Made by a program: the position numbers and the translations under genes | Shown here: positions 1 through 8,366 of the stretch, piece by piece | How positions within the stretch are numbered: the stretch's first letter is position 1 | How the letters are laid out: each line of letters begins with the position of its first letter | The notes under the pieces: generated by a model | The model's input: the letters and a program-made list of their open reading frames with translations, nothing else | Told to the model about the DNA's origin: nothing | The model's database searches: none | Origin: an uncultured Hyphomicrobiales bacterium | GTDB lineage: Bacteria > Pseudomonadota > Alphaproteobacteria > Rhizobiales > Aestuariivirgaceae | NCBI GenBank assembly: GCA_903930095.1 | Contig: CAIYXE010000589.1 | Location: forward strand, 1 to 11,530 | Length of the DNA: 11,530 bases | Reading direction: 5' to 3'

Positions 1-30
1 TGCAATCCCCGGCTTGCAAGCGTGGAACAC

Positions 31-1368
31 ATGGCCAGCCTGTTGATCGCCTCCCCTCTCGCCGCATTGGCTCCGGACTGCGGCGGAATCGTCGTGCGGG
101 ACGGACGGATCGCAGAGGTGCTGAAGCCGGGGCAGGCGCCGTCTTCAACCGTGGATGACGTCTTCGACGCCTCGCGGCATGTTGTGCTGCCGGGTCTGGT
201 CAACACGCACCATCATTTCTACCAGACGCTGACGCGCGCCCACCCGCAGGCCATCAACAAGAAACTCTTCGACTGGCTGAAGGCGCTCTATCCCATCTGG
301 GCGCGGCTCACGCCCGAGGCCGTGCGGCTCTCGACTCGCCTGGCGCTTACGGAACTGCTGATGTCGGGCGTCACCACCACCTCCGACCACCATTATCTGT
401 TCCCGCAAGGCCTCGGCGAGGCGATGGACATCCAGGCCGAGGAGGCGCGGCGGCTGGGGATGCGCATGACGGTCACGCGCGGATCCATGAACCTGTCCGA
501 GAAGGACGGCGGCCTGCCGCCCGACAGCGTGGTGCAGGACGAGGACGAGATCCTGGCTGACTGTGAGCGTGTCATCGGCCGCTATCACGAGCGTGGCGAG
601 GGTGCGATGATCCAGGTGGCGCTTGCGCCGTGTTCGCCCTTCACGGTCACGCGGTCGCTGATGTGCGCCTGCGGGGAACTGGCGGAACGGCATGACTGCC
701 GGCTCCATACTCACCTCGCCGAAACCCGTGACGAGGATGAATTCTGCCGCAATGCCTTCGGCATGAGCCCGCTGGACTATCTCGAGGATGTGGGCTGGCT
801 CGGGCCGCGAACCTGGCTTGCGCATGGCATCCACTTCTCCGATGGCGATGTGACGCGGCTGGGCCGGCACGGGGTCGGGGTGTGCCACTGCCCGACATCC
901 AACATGGTTCTGGCGTCTGGCCAGTGCCGCACGCGGGAGCTGGAGGCGGCGGGTGCGCCGGTCGGCCTGGGGGTTGACGGGTCTGCGTCGAATGATTCCT
1001 CAAATCTCATGGAAGGTGTCCGCCACGCGCTGATGATCAACCGGCTGACCTATGACGCCTCGGTAACCCACCTCGATGCGCTGCGCTGGGCCACCAAAGG
1101 CTCCGCGGCCTGCCTTGGGCGCAGCGACATCGGTGAGATTGCCGTGGGCAAGCAGGCGGACCTGGCGATGTTCACCCTGGACGAGTTGCGCTTCTCCGGC
1201 GCGGGGGATCCGATCGCCGCCCTCGTGCTCTGCGGCGCCCATCGCGCCGACCGGGTCATGGTCGGCGGGCACTGGCGCGTGATCGACGGCATGCCGCTGG
1301 GGGTTGATGTCTCGGCCCTGCGGGCCGCCCACGGCGCAGCCGCGCGCCGCTTTCTGGGAGATCAATGA
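31..1368 (+). CDS. 8-oxoguanine deaminase (amidohydrolase superfamily)
   Basis: Predicted to hydrolyse 8-oxoguanine to urate plus ammonia in the cytosol, a purine salvage/catabolism step. The 445-residue protein has the amidohydrolase layout: a beta-sandwich start, then LPGLVNTHHHFYQTLTRA with metal-ligand histidines near residues 60-62, HTHLAE (H228, E231), WLAHGIHF (H265, H268) and GLGVDGSASND with catalytic Asp316, and a C-terminal GKQADLAMF segment typical of this superfamily. The HHHFYQTLTRA block, RGSMNLSEKDGGLPPD and LAPCSPFTVT are, from memory, characteristic of the experimentally defined Pseudomonas 8-oxoguanine deaminase group rather than of atrazine/melamine hydrolases, the closest alternative. 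I chose the ATG at 31, which aligns with relatives; a GTG at 22 is in frame, neither has a clear ribosome site, and the frame stays open to the left edge. It overlaps the next gene by 4 bases (ATGA), so the two are co-translated. Confidence 0.9.
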   Translation: MASLLIASPLAALAPDCGGIVVRDGRIAEVLKPGQAPSSTVDDVFDASRHVVLPGLVNTHHHFYQTLTRAHPQAINKKLFDWLKALYPIWARLTPEAVRLSTRLALTELLMSGVTTTSDHHYLFPQGLGEAMDIQAEEARRLGMRMTVTRGSMNLSEKDGGLPPDSVVQDEDEILADCERVIGRYHERGEGAMIQVALAPCSPFTVTRSLMCACGELAERHDCRLHTHLAETRDEDEFCRNAFGMSPLDYLEDVGWLGPRTWLAHGIHFSDGDVTRLGRHGVGVCHCPTSNMVLASGQCRTRELEAAGAPVGLGVDGSASNDSSNLMEGVRHALMINRLTYDASVTHLDALRWATKGSAACLGRSDIGEIAVGKQADLAMFTLDELRFSGAGDPIAALVLCGAHRADRVMVGGHWRVIDGMPLGVDVSALRAAHGAAARRFLGDQ

Positions 1369-2183
1369 CCATGGACCTCGCCGGCGAATACAACAACCGC
1401 GCACGCGTGCCAGACCATCCGGCCGTCATTTCACGCTGGCATGCGGAGGCGAAGGCCTACCGTGAGGCCACCTCTTGCGAACTGGACATTGCCTATGGTG
1501 CGCTGGCCCGCAACCGCTTCGATTTCTTTCCGGCGGGCAGTGGCGGGCAGGGGCCGCTGGTGGTTTTCATTCACGGTGGCTATTGGCTGAATTTCGACAA
1601 GTCTGTTTTCAGCCACGTTTCGCGCGGGCCAAACACCCACGGCCTCGATGTGGCCGTTCCAAGCTACACGCTCTGCCCTGAGATCACGATCCCCGGCATC
1701 ATCGACGAGATGCGGCAATTCTGCCTCTTTCTTGGGCGGCGATATGGGCGGCCCTTGGTGGTGACCGGCCATTCCGCGGGGGGCCATCTGGCAGCAGCGA
1801 TGGCGGCGACCGATTGGCAACTCTACGGTGCAAGGCCGGATCTTGTCAGGGCCTGCCTTTCGGTGAGCGGCCTCTTCGATCTCAGGCCACTGATGGCAAC
1901 CCCGATGAACGACAGCCTGCACCTGACCGCCACTGATGCCGTTGCGGCCAGTCCGCTGTTCTGGCCGGTACCGGATGGGGGCGCGCTGGACAGCTGGGTG
2001 GGTGCGGACGAGAGTTTTGAATTCCTGCGTCAGGCCCGCTCTCTCCCGGCCGCCTGGGCCGGTCTGGGCCGGCCGTGCCGTTATGAGGCGGTGGCTGGAG
2101 AAAACCATTTCACCATCGGTGACCTTCTGAGCCGCCCCGATCACCCCATGACACTCCGGCTGGTCGAACTCGCAGCCACCTGA
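1365..2183 (+). CDS. alpha/beta hydrolase, kynurenine formamidase-like
   Basis: A 272-residue cytosolic serine hydrolase with no signal peptide. Visible motifs are the oxyanion-hole HGGYW (70-74), the nucleophile elbow GHSAGG (Ser137), a probable catalytic Asp at 215 (GADES) and catalytic His248 (ENHF). The HGGYW form with the GHSAGGHLA elbow fits the arylformamidase (kynurenine formamidase)-like branch of the alpha/beta hydrolases; an esterase or lipase is the alternative. The start overlaps the deaminase stop as ATGA and a GGGAG lies at 1356-1360; the ATG at 1371 is a possible second start with better spacing. The tight coupling to 8-oxoguanine deaminase suggests a role with purine-derived or other heterocyclic amides instead of tryptophan breakdown, since no kynureninase or tryptophan dioxygenase is nearby. 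That role is inference; the fold and catalytic triad are visible. Confidence 0.75.
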   Translation: MTMDLAGEYNNRARVPDHPAVISRWHAEAKAYREATSCELDIAYGALARNRFDFFPAGSGGQGPLVVFIHGGYWLNFDKSVFSHVSRGPNTHGLDVAVPSYTLCPEITIPGIIDEMRQFCLFLGRRYGRPLVVTGHSAGGHLAAAMAATDWQLYGARPDLVRACLSVSGLFDLRPLMATPMNDSLHLTATDAVAASPLFWPVPDGGALDSWVGADESFEFLRQARSLPAAWAGLGRPCRYEAVAGENHFTIGDLLSRPDHPMTLRLVELAAT

Positions 2184-2314
2184 AGAGAGCGGCGCACAAT
2201 GGCCGCCCCAGTGACTGTGGCTGGAACGTCCGCCACCAAGGGATGGTGTGACGGGTGCCCGGAATTTGCTCCGGGAGTGAGATCTGGGCGGAATTTCTCC
2301 CCTCCGAGGCCAGT

Positions 2315-2339
2315 TTCGGGCAAATCGCCGCCGCCCGAA
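2315..2339 (+). other. hairpin between the purine pair and clpS
   Basis: TTCGGGC (2315-2321) pairs with GCCCGAA (2333-2339) around an 11-base loop. It lies after the hydrolase stop and ahead of the clpS start. The following bases contain only a short T run, so it is at best a weak terminator for the upstream pair; it could equally be chance in GC-rich DNA. Nothing else in the 206-base gap reads as a gene. Confidence 0.25.
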
Positions 2340-2358
2340 TTTCGCCGTGAATACCCTC

Positions 2359-2388
2359 TCCACATTGGTCGCGAAGCCACTATATAAT
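2359..2388 (+). promoter_or_regulatory. candidate clpS-clpA promoter (leaderless)
   Basis: A consensus TATAAT stands at 2383-2388. Upstream, TCCACA at 2359-2364 matches four of six positions of TTGACA with an 18-base spacer. A -10 here predicts transcription starting at about 2395-2396, that is, at the second in-frame ATG of clpS, which would give a leaderless mRNA. No Shine-Dalgarno sequence precedes either clpS ATG, which agrees with this. The -35 assignment is weak. Confidence 0.45.
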
Positions 2389-2389
2389 C

Positions 2390-2719
2390 ATGCCTATGCC
2401 GAAGCAGCCAAACCGCAAAGACGACAACCAGACAGGGGTCATCACCCGCACCGAAGCGAAGACCAAGAAACCTTCGCTTTACAAGGTGCTGCTCCTGAAT
2501 GACGACTACACACCCATGGAGTTCGTCGTGCACGTCCTCGAACGCTTCTTCGGCAAGGGACGCGAAGAGGCCACCCGCATCATGTTGCACGTTCACCAGA
2601 AGGGCGTGGGTATTTGCGGGGTTTACACTTTTGAAGTGGCGGAGACCAAAGTGACGCAGGTCATGGACTTCGCCCGCAACAACATGCACCCTCTCCAGTG
2701 CACGATGGAAAAGGAATAG
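2390..2719 (+). CDS. clpS: ATP-dependent Clp protease adaptor ClpS
   Basis: Adaptor that binds proteins with destabilising N-terminal residues (Leu, Phe, Tyr, Trp) and hands them to ClpA for degradation by ClpAP. The 109-residue protein has a disordered polar N-terminus (about residues 1-27) followed by the ClpS core. It shows NDDYTPMEF (N37, D38, D39, with M43 matching the gatekeeper Met of E. coli ClpS), HVHQKG (H69 matching the alpha-amino-contacting His), [15 protein letters not shown], and the C-terminal [10 protein letters not shown]. All N-degron pocket residues I can place are kept, so it should be functional. Two in-frame ATGs exist, at 2390 and 2396; neither has a ribosome site, and the TATAAT box at 2383-2388 favours leaderless start at 2396. 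clpA follows after 4 bases. Confidence 0.96.
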   Translation: MPMPKQPNRKDDNQTGVITRTEAKTKKPSLYKVLLLNDDYTPMEFVVHVLERFFGKGREEATRIMLHVHQKGVGICGVYTFEVAETKVTQVMDFARNNMHPLQCTMEKE

Positions 2720-2723
2720 GCCC

Positions 2724-5144
<2,421 letters not shown>

Positions 5145-5179
5145 AGCAGGACCGTCAGTTCGGCTGATTATCCAGAGGA

Positions 5180-5214
5180 AACCGGCAGATTGCACAATTG
5201 CAACTGCCGGTTTT
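5180..5214 (+). terminator. intrinsic terminator of clpS-clpA
   Basis: AACCGGCAG (5180-5188) pairs perfectly with CTGCCGGTT (5204-5212). The stem can extend inward with TTGC/GCAA (5190-5193 with 5200-5203) past one bulged A, leaving loop ACAATT. A T-rich tract (TTTTCTTGTT) runs from 5211 to 5220. Position 36 bases after the clpA stop and structure are both classical for Rho-independent termination. Confidence 0.88.
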
Positions 5215-5260
5215 CTTGTTATGTTGGCTCACGAGACCAATAGATTTTCAGGAACGATCT

Positions 5261-5264
5261 GGAG
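5261..5264 (+). promoter_or_regulatory. ribosome binding site deciding a TTG start
   Basis: GGAG at 5261-5264 (in the context CTGGAGTGA) lies 7 bases before an in-frame TTG at 5272. The only upstream in-frame ATG, at 5221, begins right at the end of the terminator T-tract and has no ribosome site, so the TTG is the better start of the ABC ATPase gene. Confidence 0.55.
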
Positions 5265-5271
5265 TGAATGC

Positions 5272-6069
5272 TTGGCGCAAGCTGCAGCAAAGTTGAACGC
5301 CGGACCCCAGCTTGCGGTCCGCGTAAACGATCTTCACAAGACATTCGGCGATCTCGAAGTCCTGAAGGGCGTGTCGCTGGCTGCGCATGAGGGCGAAGTC
5401 GTGTCGATGATCGGCGCATCCGGTTCCGGAAAGTCCACCTTCCTCCGATGCATCAACTTCCTCGAGATGCCCACCCAGGGCGAGATCGAGGTGACGGGCG
5501 AGAAGGTCTCACTCGTCCGGCATAAGGATGGTGATCTCCACCCCGCCGACCGGCGCCAGCTGGAACGTATCCGCACCAGGCTCGGCATGGTGTTCCAGAG
5601 TTTCAATCTCTGGCAGCACATGACGGTGCTGCAGAACGTGATCGAGGCGCCTGTCCATGTGCTGGGCATCGCGAAGGCCGAAGCCATCGAGCGCGCGGAA
5701 AAACTGCTTCACAAGGTGGGCCTCTACGACAAGCGCGACCAGTATCCGGCCTTCCTGTCGGGTGGCCAGCAGCAGCGTGCCGCGATTGCACGTGCGCTGT
5801 GCATGGAACCCAAGGTCATGCTCTTCGATGAACCAACCTCAGCACTTGACCCGGAACTCGTGGGCGAGGTGCTGCGCGTGATCCGCGATCTCGCGGAGGA
5901 GGGCCGCACCATGATCCTCGTCACCCATGAGATGAAGTTCGCGCGCGATGTGTCGAGCCATGTCATCTATCTCTACAAGGGCATGATCGAGGAGGAGGGG
6001 CCGCCCGCGCAGGTGTTCGGCGCGCCGCTGAGCGAGCGCTGCCGGCAGTTCGTTTCCGGAAGTCATTAG
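5272..6069 (+). CDS. polar amino acid ABC transporter, ATPase (HisP/GlnQ family)
   Basis: Cytoplasmic ATPase that powers the importer encoded by the next three genes. From the TTG start it is 265 residues, usual for the family. Visible are Walker A GASGSGKST (48-56), Q-loop Q109 (MVFQSFNLW), signature LSGGQ (162-166), Walker B VMLFDE (182-187), D-loop SALD and switch His219 (VTHE). The insert HKDGDLHPADRRQLERIR and the phrase SFNLWQHMTVLQNV are typical of HisP-like ATPases for histidine, arginine, lysine or opines. The alternative ATG at 5221 would add 17 poorly conserved-looking residues and sits on the clpA terminator. No convincing -35/-10 pair is visible between 5215 and 5260, though TTGTTA (5216-5221) and TAGATT (5241-5246) with a 19-base spacer are a weak option. 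It leads a five-gene operon. Confidence 0.93.
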   Translation: MAQAAAKLNAGPQLAVRVNDLHKTFGDLEVLKGVSLAAHEGEVVSMIGASGSGKSTFLRCINFLEMPTQGEIEVTGEKVSLVRHKDGDLHPADRRQLERIRTRLGMVFQSFNLWQHMTVLQNVIEAPVHVLGIAKAEAIERAEKLLHKVGLYDKRDQYPAFLSGGQQQRAAIARALCMEPKVMLFDEPTSALDPELVGEVLRVIRDLAEEGRTMILVTHEMKFARDVSSHVIYLYKGMIEEEGPPAQVFGAPLSERCRQFVSGSH

Positions 6070-6118
6070 TGCGCCCGGAAGTCTAACAGGAAACGTCAAA
6101 CAAGAAGGAGAACCAAGC

Positions 6119-6907
6119 ATGAATTTCAAGAAACTTCTGGTGGCAGCCGTAGCAGCGCTGACCATTGGGGCCACATCGGCGAAGGCGGATCTGGTATTTG
6201 CCACCGATACCTCCGCCTACCCGCCCTTCACCTCGAAGAACGCCGCGGGCGAATGGGAAGGCTGGGAATATGACTTCATGAACGCGCTGTGCGCGGAAAT
6301 GAATGAAAAATGCACCATGATTCCCATCGCCTGGGACGGCATCATTCCGGCGCTTCTCGAAAAGAAGATGGATGGCATCCTGGGCTCGATGTCGATTACC
6401 GACAAGCGCAAGGAAGTCATCGATTTCTCCGACATGTACTATAATTCCGCCGCTGTGATCATCGGCGCCAAGACGGGCGATCTGAATTTCACGCCTGAGC
6501 ATCTGTCGGGCAAGACGATCGGCGTGCAGGGTGCGACGATCCACCAGAACTATGTTGACAAGTATTATGTGCCCAAGGGCGCTGTCGCCAAGGCCTATCA
6601 GAAGCAGGATGAGGCGAATGCCGATCTGGCCGCCGGCCGCGTCGACTATCTCATGGCCGATGGCGTTGCCTTGCGCGATTACCTGATGTCGGATGAGGGC
6701 AAGGCCTGCTGCGAACTGAAGGGCGCAGTCCCGGATGACAAGGAAGTCCTGGGCTACGGCGTCGGTGTCGGCCTCCGGAAGGAAGACACGGCCCTGCGCG
6801 ACAAGATCAACGCCGCCATCAAGTCTCTCGCCGCCAAGGGCTATTTCGAGGAACTCACCAAGAAGTATGGCCTCGATGGCCTGATGACGCTGCCCCCGAA
6901 GGGCTGA
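6119..6907 (+). CDS. amino acid ABC transporter periplasmic binding protein (LAO/HisJ-like)
   Basis: Captures the ligand in the periplasm and docks on the two permeases. The 262-residue precursor has a Sec signal peptide: KK at 4-5, a hydrophobic core to about 18, and cleavage after AKA (21-23) before Asp24. The mature part is a family 3 solute-binding protein. Compared from memory with the Lys/Arg/Orn-binding protein, D30 and Y34 (ATDTSAYPPF) match its side-chain-binding Asp11 and Tyr14, S90/S92/R97 (GSMSITDKR) match its carboxylate site, and D181 matches the alpha-amino-binding Asp161. W72 replaces the stacking Phe52. This argues for a cationic amino acid or a derivative; histidine or an opine is possible. 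A strong AGAAGGAG site (6103-6110) precedes the ATG by 8 bases, fitting the high expression needed, and a stable hairpin follows the stop. Confidence 0.92.
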   Translation: MNFKKLLVAAVAALTIGATSAKADLVFATDTSAYPPFTSKNAAGEWEGWEYDFMNALCAEMNEKCTMIPIAWDGIIPALLEKKMDGILGSMSITDKRKEVIDFSDMYYNSAAVIIGAKTGDLNFTPEHLSGKTIGVQGATIHQNYVDKYYVPKGAVAKAYQKQDEANADLAAGRVDYLMADGVALRDYLMSDEGKACCELKGAVPDDKEVLGYGVGVGLRKEDTALRDKINAAIKSLAAKGYFEELTKKYGLDGLMTLPPKG

Positions 6908-6915
6908 CGGAGCTG

Positions 6916-6941
6916 AACGGCTGCCCGCCAGGGCAGCCGTT
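6916..6941 (+). other. intercistronic hairpin after the binding-protein gene
   Basis: AACGGCTGCCC (6916-6926) and GGGCAGCCGTT (6931-6941) form a perfect 11-bp stem with a GCCA loop, starting 8 bases after the binding-protein stop. No T-run follows, so it is not an ordinary terminator. By analogy with hairpins behind other binding-protein genes it probably blocks 3' exonucleases and keeps binding-protein mRNA more abundant than permease mRNA. Confidence 0.6.
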
Positions 6942-6959
6942 CCATTCCTGCCGCGCGGC

Positions 6960-7667
6960 ATGTTTCCGGAAATCCTCAGTTTTGGCGACAAAGGCTTCGG
7001 AGACGAGCTTCTCCGCGGAACGCAGTACACGTTACTGATTGCGAGCTGTGCTTTTCTGCTCGGTATTGCCTTGGGTCTGCTTGGCGCTGCCGCCAAGCTT
7101 TACGGAGGCCCCGTCGCGCGGTTTATCGGTGGGCTCTACACAACGATCATCCGGTCTGTTCCGGAACTCGTGCTCATTCTGATCCTTTACTTTGCGGGCA
7201 CCCGCGGCATCAATTCGCTTCTTGGCCTTGCCGGCATCGAGCCAATTGAGGTGAATGCAACGCTTGCCGCCATTCTGGTGCTCGGGGTCGTTCAGGGCGC
7301 CTATCACACTGAAGTTTTCCGTGCCGCCATAAAGGCGGTCCCGCAAGGCCAGATCGAGGCAGGCCGCGCATTCGGCATGGGCAGATTTCTGATTTTCTGG
7401 CGGATCATCGGCCCGGCCATGCTGCCGAATGCCATTCCTGGCCTGTCGAACCTCTGGCTCATCGTGATCAAGGACACGGCCCTCGTCGCCGTCGTCGGCA
7501 ATGTGGAGCTTCTGTCGATAACCGCATCGGCGGCAGCCTTCACCAAGAAATACATGCTGTTCTACCTCACCACGGCATTGATCTATCTGGCGATCACGCT
7601 GATCTCGAGCTACTTTATCGCGGTTCTGGAGCGCCGTTTCCGGCGCGGCCAGACGCGTCTGGCCTGA
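6960..7667 (+). CDS. amino acid ABC transporter permease (HisQ-like)
   Basis: Inner-membrane subunit forming half of the translocation path. The 235-residue protein has several hydrophobic helices (around 22-44, 67-80, 99-112, 165-180 and 202-222) and the cytoplasmic EAA coupling loop, starting EAGRAFGM at 133 with conserved Gly-Pro (150-153) and NAIPGLSN (157-164), which contacts the ATPase. QYTLLIA near 22 and RSVPELVLILILYF at 65-78 are standard for the HisM/HisQ subfamily. The ATG at 6960 has no obvious ribosome site and lies 18 bases past the hairpin at 6916-6941, consistent with lower expression than the binding protein. The second permease follows after 9 bases. Assignment to HisQ rather than HisM is by gene order and likeness only. 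Confidence 0.92.
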   Translation: MFPEILSFGDKGFGDELLRGTQYTLLIASCAFLLGIALGLLGAAAKLYGGPVARFIGGLYTTIIRSVPELVLILILYFAGTRGINSLLGLAGIEPIEVNATLAAILVLGVVQGAYHTEVFRAAIKAVPQGQIEAGRAFGMGRFLIFWRIIGPAMLPNAIPGLSNLWLIVIKDTALVAVVGNVELLSITASAAAFTKKYMLFYLTTALIYLAITLISSYFIAVLERRFRRGQTRLA

Positions 7668-7676
7668 GGCCCGGCC

Positions 7677-8366
7677 ATGAACTGGAGCTGGTTCCCAGAG
7701 TATTTCCCGCTTCTGCTTCAAGGCATCTGGCTGACCATTCAGCTGCTTGTGGTGTCGATGGTGTGCGGCCTGATCATCGCCGTCCCTGTGGGGCTTGTGC
7801 AGGTCACTGGCCCGCGGTGGCTTGGCGCCATCGCCAAAGGCTATTGCACGCTCATGCGCGGCACCCCGCTTCTGGTGCAGTTATGGCTCCTTTATTTCGG
7901 GCTGGGTTCGATATTCTCCTCATACCCGGAAATCAGGCAGAGCGTGTTCTGGCCCATACTGCGGGAGGGCTACTTCTATGCTCTTCTGGCGTTCTCGCTG
8001 AATGAGGGCGGCTACGCCGGTGAAATCATGCGGGGCGCCTTCCTCTCGGTTCCCAAGGGAGAGCTTGAGGCAGCGCGTGCCTTTGGCATGTCGCCCTGGC
8101 AGGTGTTGCGGCGAATCTGGCTGCCGCGGGCCGTCCGCAACGTGCTGCCGACACTCGCGGGAGAGACCGTGCTGATGTTGAAGGCCACGCCGCTTGCGGC
8201 AACGGTCACGGTGCTCGATATCTTCGGCGTGATATTGCGCGTCCGCCAGAACACATATTTGACTTATGAGCCGCTGTTGGTCGCGGCGGCCCTCTACATG
8301 GCTCTTACGCTTGTTATCACCCGCCTGTTTGGACACATTGAAAACCAGATGCCAACCCGCCGATGA
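7677..8366 (+). CDS. amino acid ABC transporter permease (HisM-like)
   Basis: Second membrane subunit, expected to pair with the preceding permease as a heterodimer. The 229 residues hold several hydrophobic helices (around 12-40, 65-77, 101-108, 160-185 and 200-216), the RGTPLLVQLWLLYFG segment at 61-75 typical of HisM/GlnP permeases, and the EAA loop EAARAFGM (131-138) with its RRIWLPRAVRNVLP continuation. GAGG at 7666-7669 overlaps the previous stop and sits 7 bases ahead of the ATG. The final codons overlap the M20 gene as ATGA (8363-8366), so translation of the hydrolase depends on this gene. Two different permeases plus one ATPase and one binding protein make a complete importer. Confidence 0.92.
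   Translation: MNWSWFPEYFPLLLQGIWLTIQLLVVSMVCGLIIAVPVGLVQVTGPRWLGAIAKGYCTLMRGTPLLVQLWLLYFGLGSIFSSYPEIRQSVFWPILREGYFYALLAFSLNEGGYAGEIMRGAFLSVPKGELEAARAFGMSPWQVLRRIWLPRAVRNVLPTLAGETVLMLKATPLAATVTVLDIFGVILRVRQNTYLTYEPLLVAAALYMALTLVITRLFGHIENQMPTRR

Noticed and set aside
2231..2247. Small inverted repeat CACCA/TGGTG after the hydrolase gene
   Set aside because: Five base pairs with no T-run is expected by chance in this composition.
1431..2363. A 310-codon minus-strand frame opposite the alpha/beta hydrolase
   Set aside because: No family motif, and it lies across a gene with an intact catalytic triad. It is a codon-bias shadow.
2365..2370. TTGGTC as the -35 box for the TATAAT at 2383
   Set aside because: The spacer would be only 12 bases, too short for a sigma-70-type promoter; TCCACA at 2359-2364 has workable spacing.
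2199..2387. A 62-codon plus-strand frame in the gap before clpS
   Set aside because: No ribosome site, no recognisable family, unusual Pro/Arg-rich composition, and it runs through the probable promoter. Too weak to call a gene.
6083..7096. A 337-codon minus-strand frame across the binding-protein gene
   Set aside because: Low-information composition, covering the signal peptide, ribosome site and hairpin of a clear binding-protein gene on the other strand.
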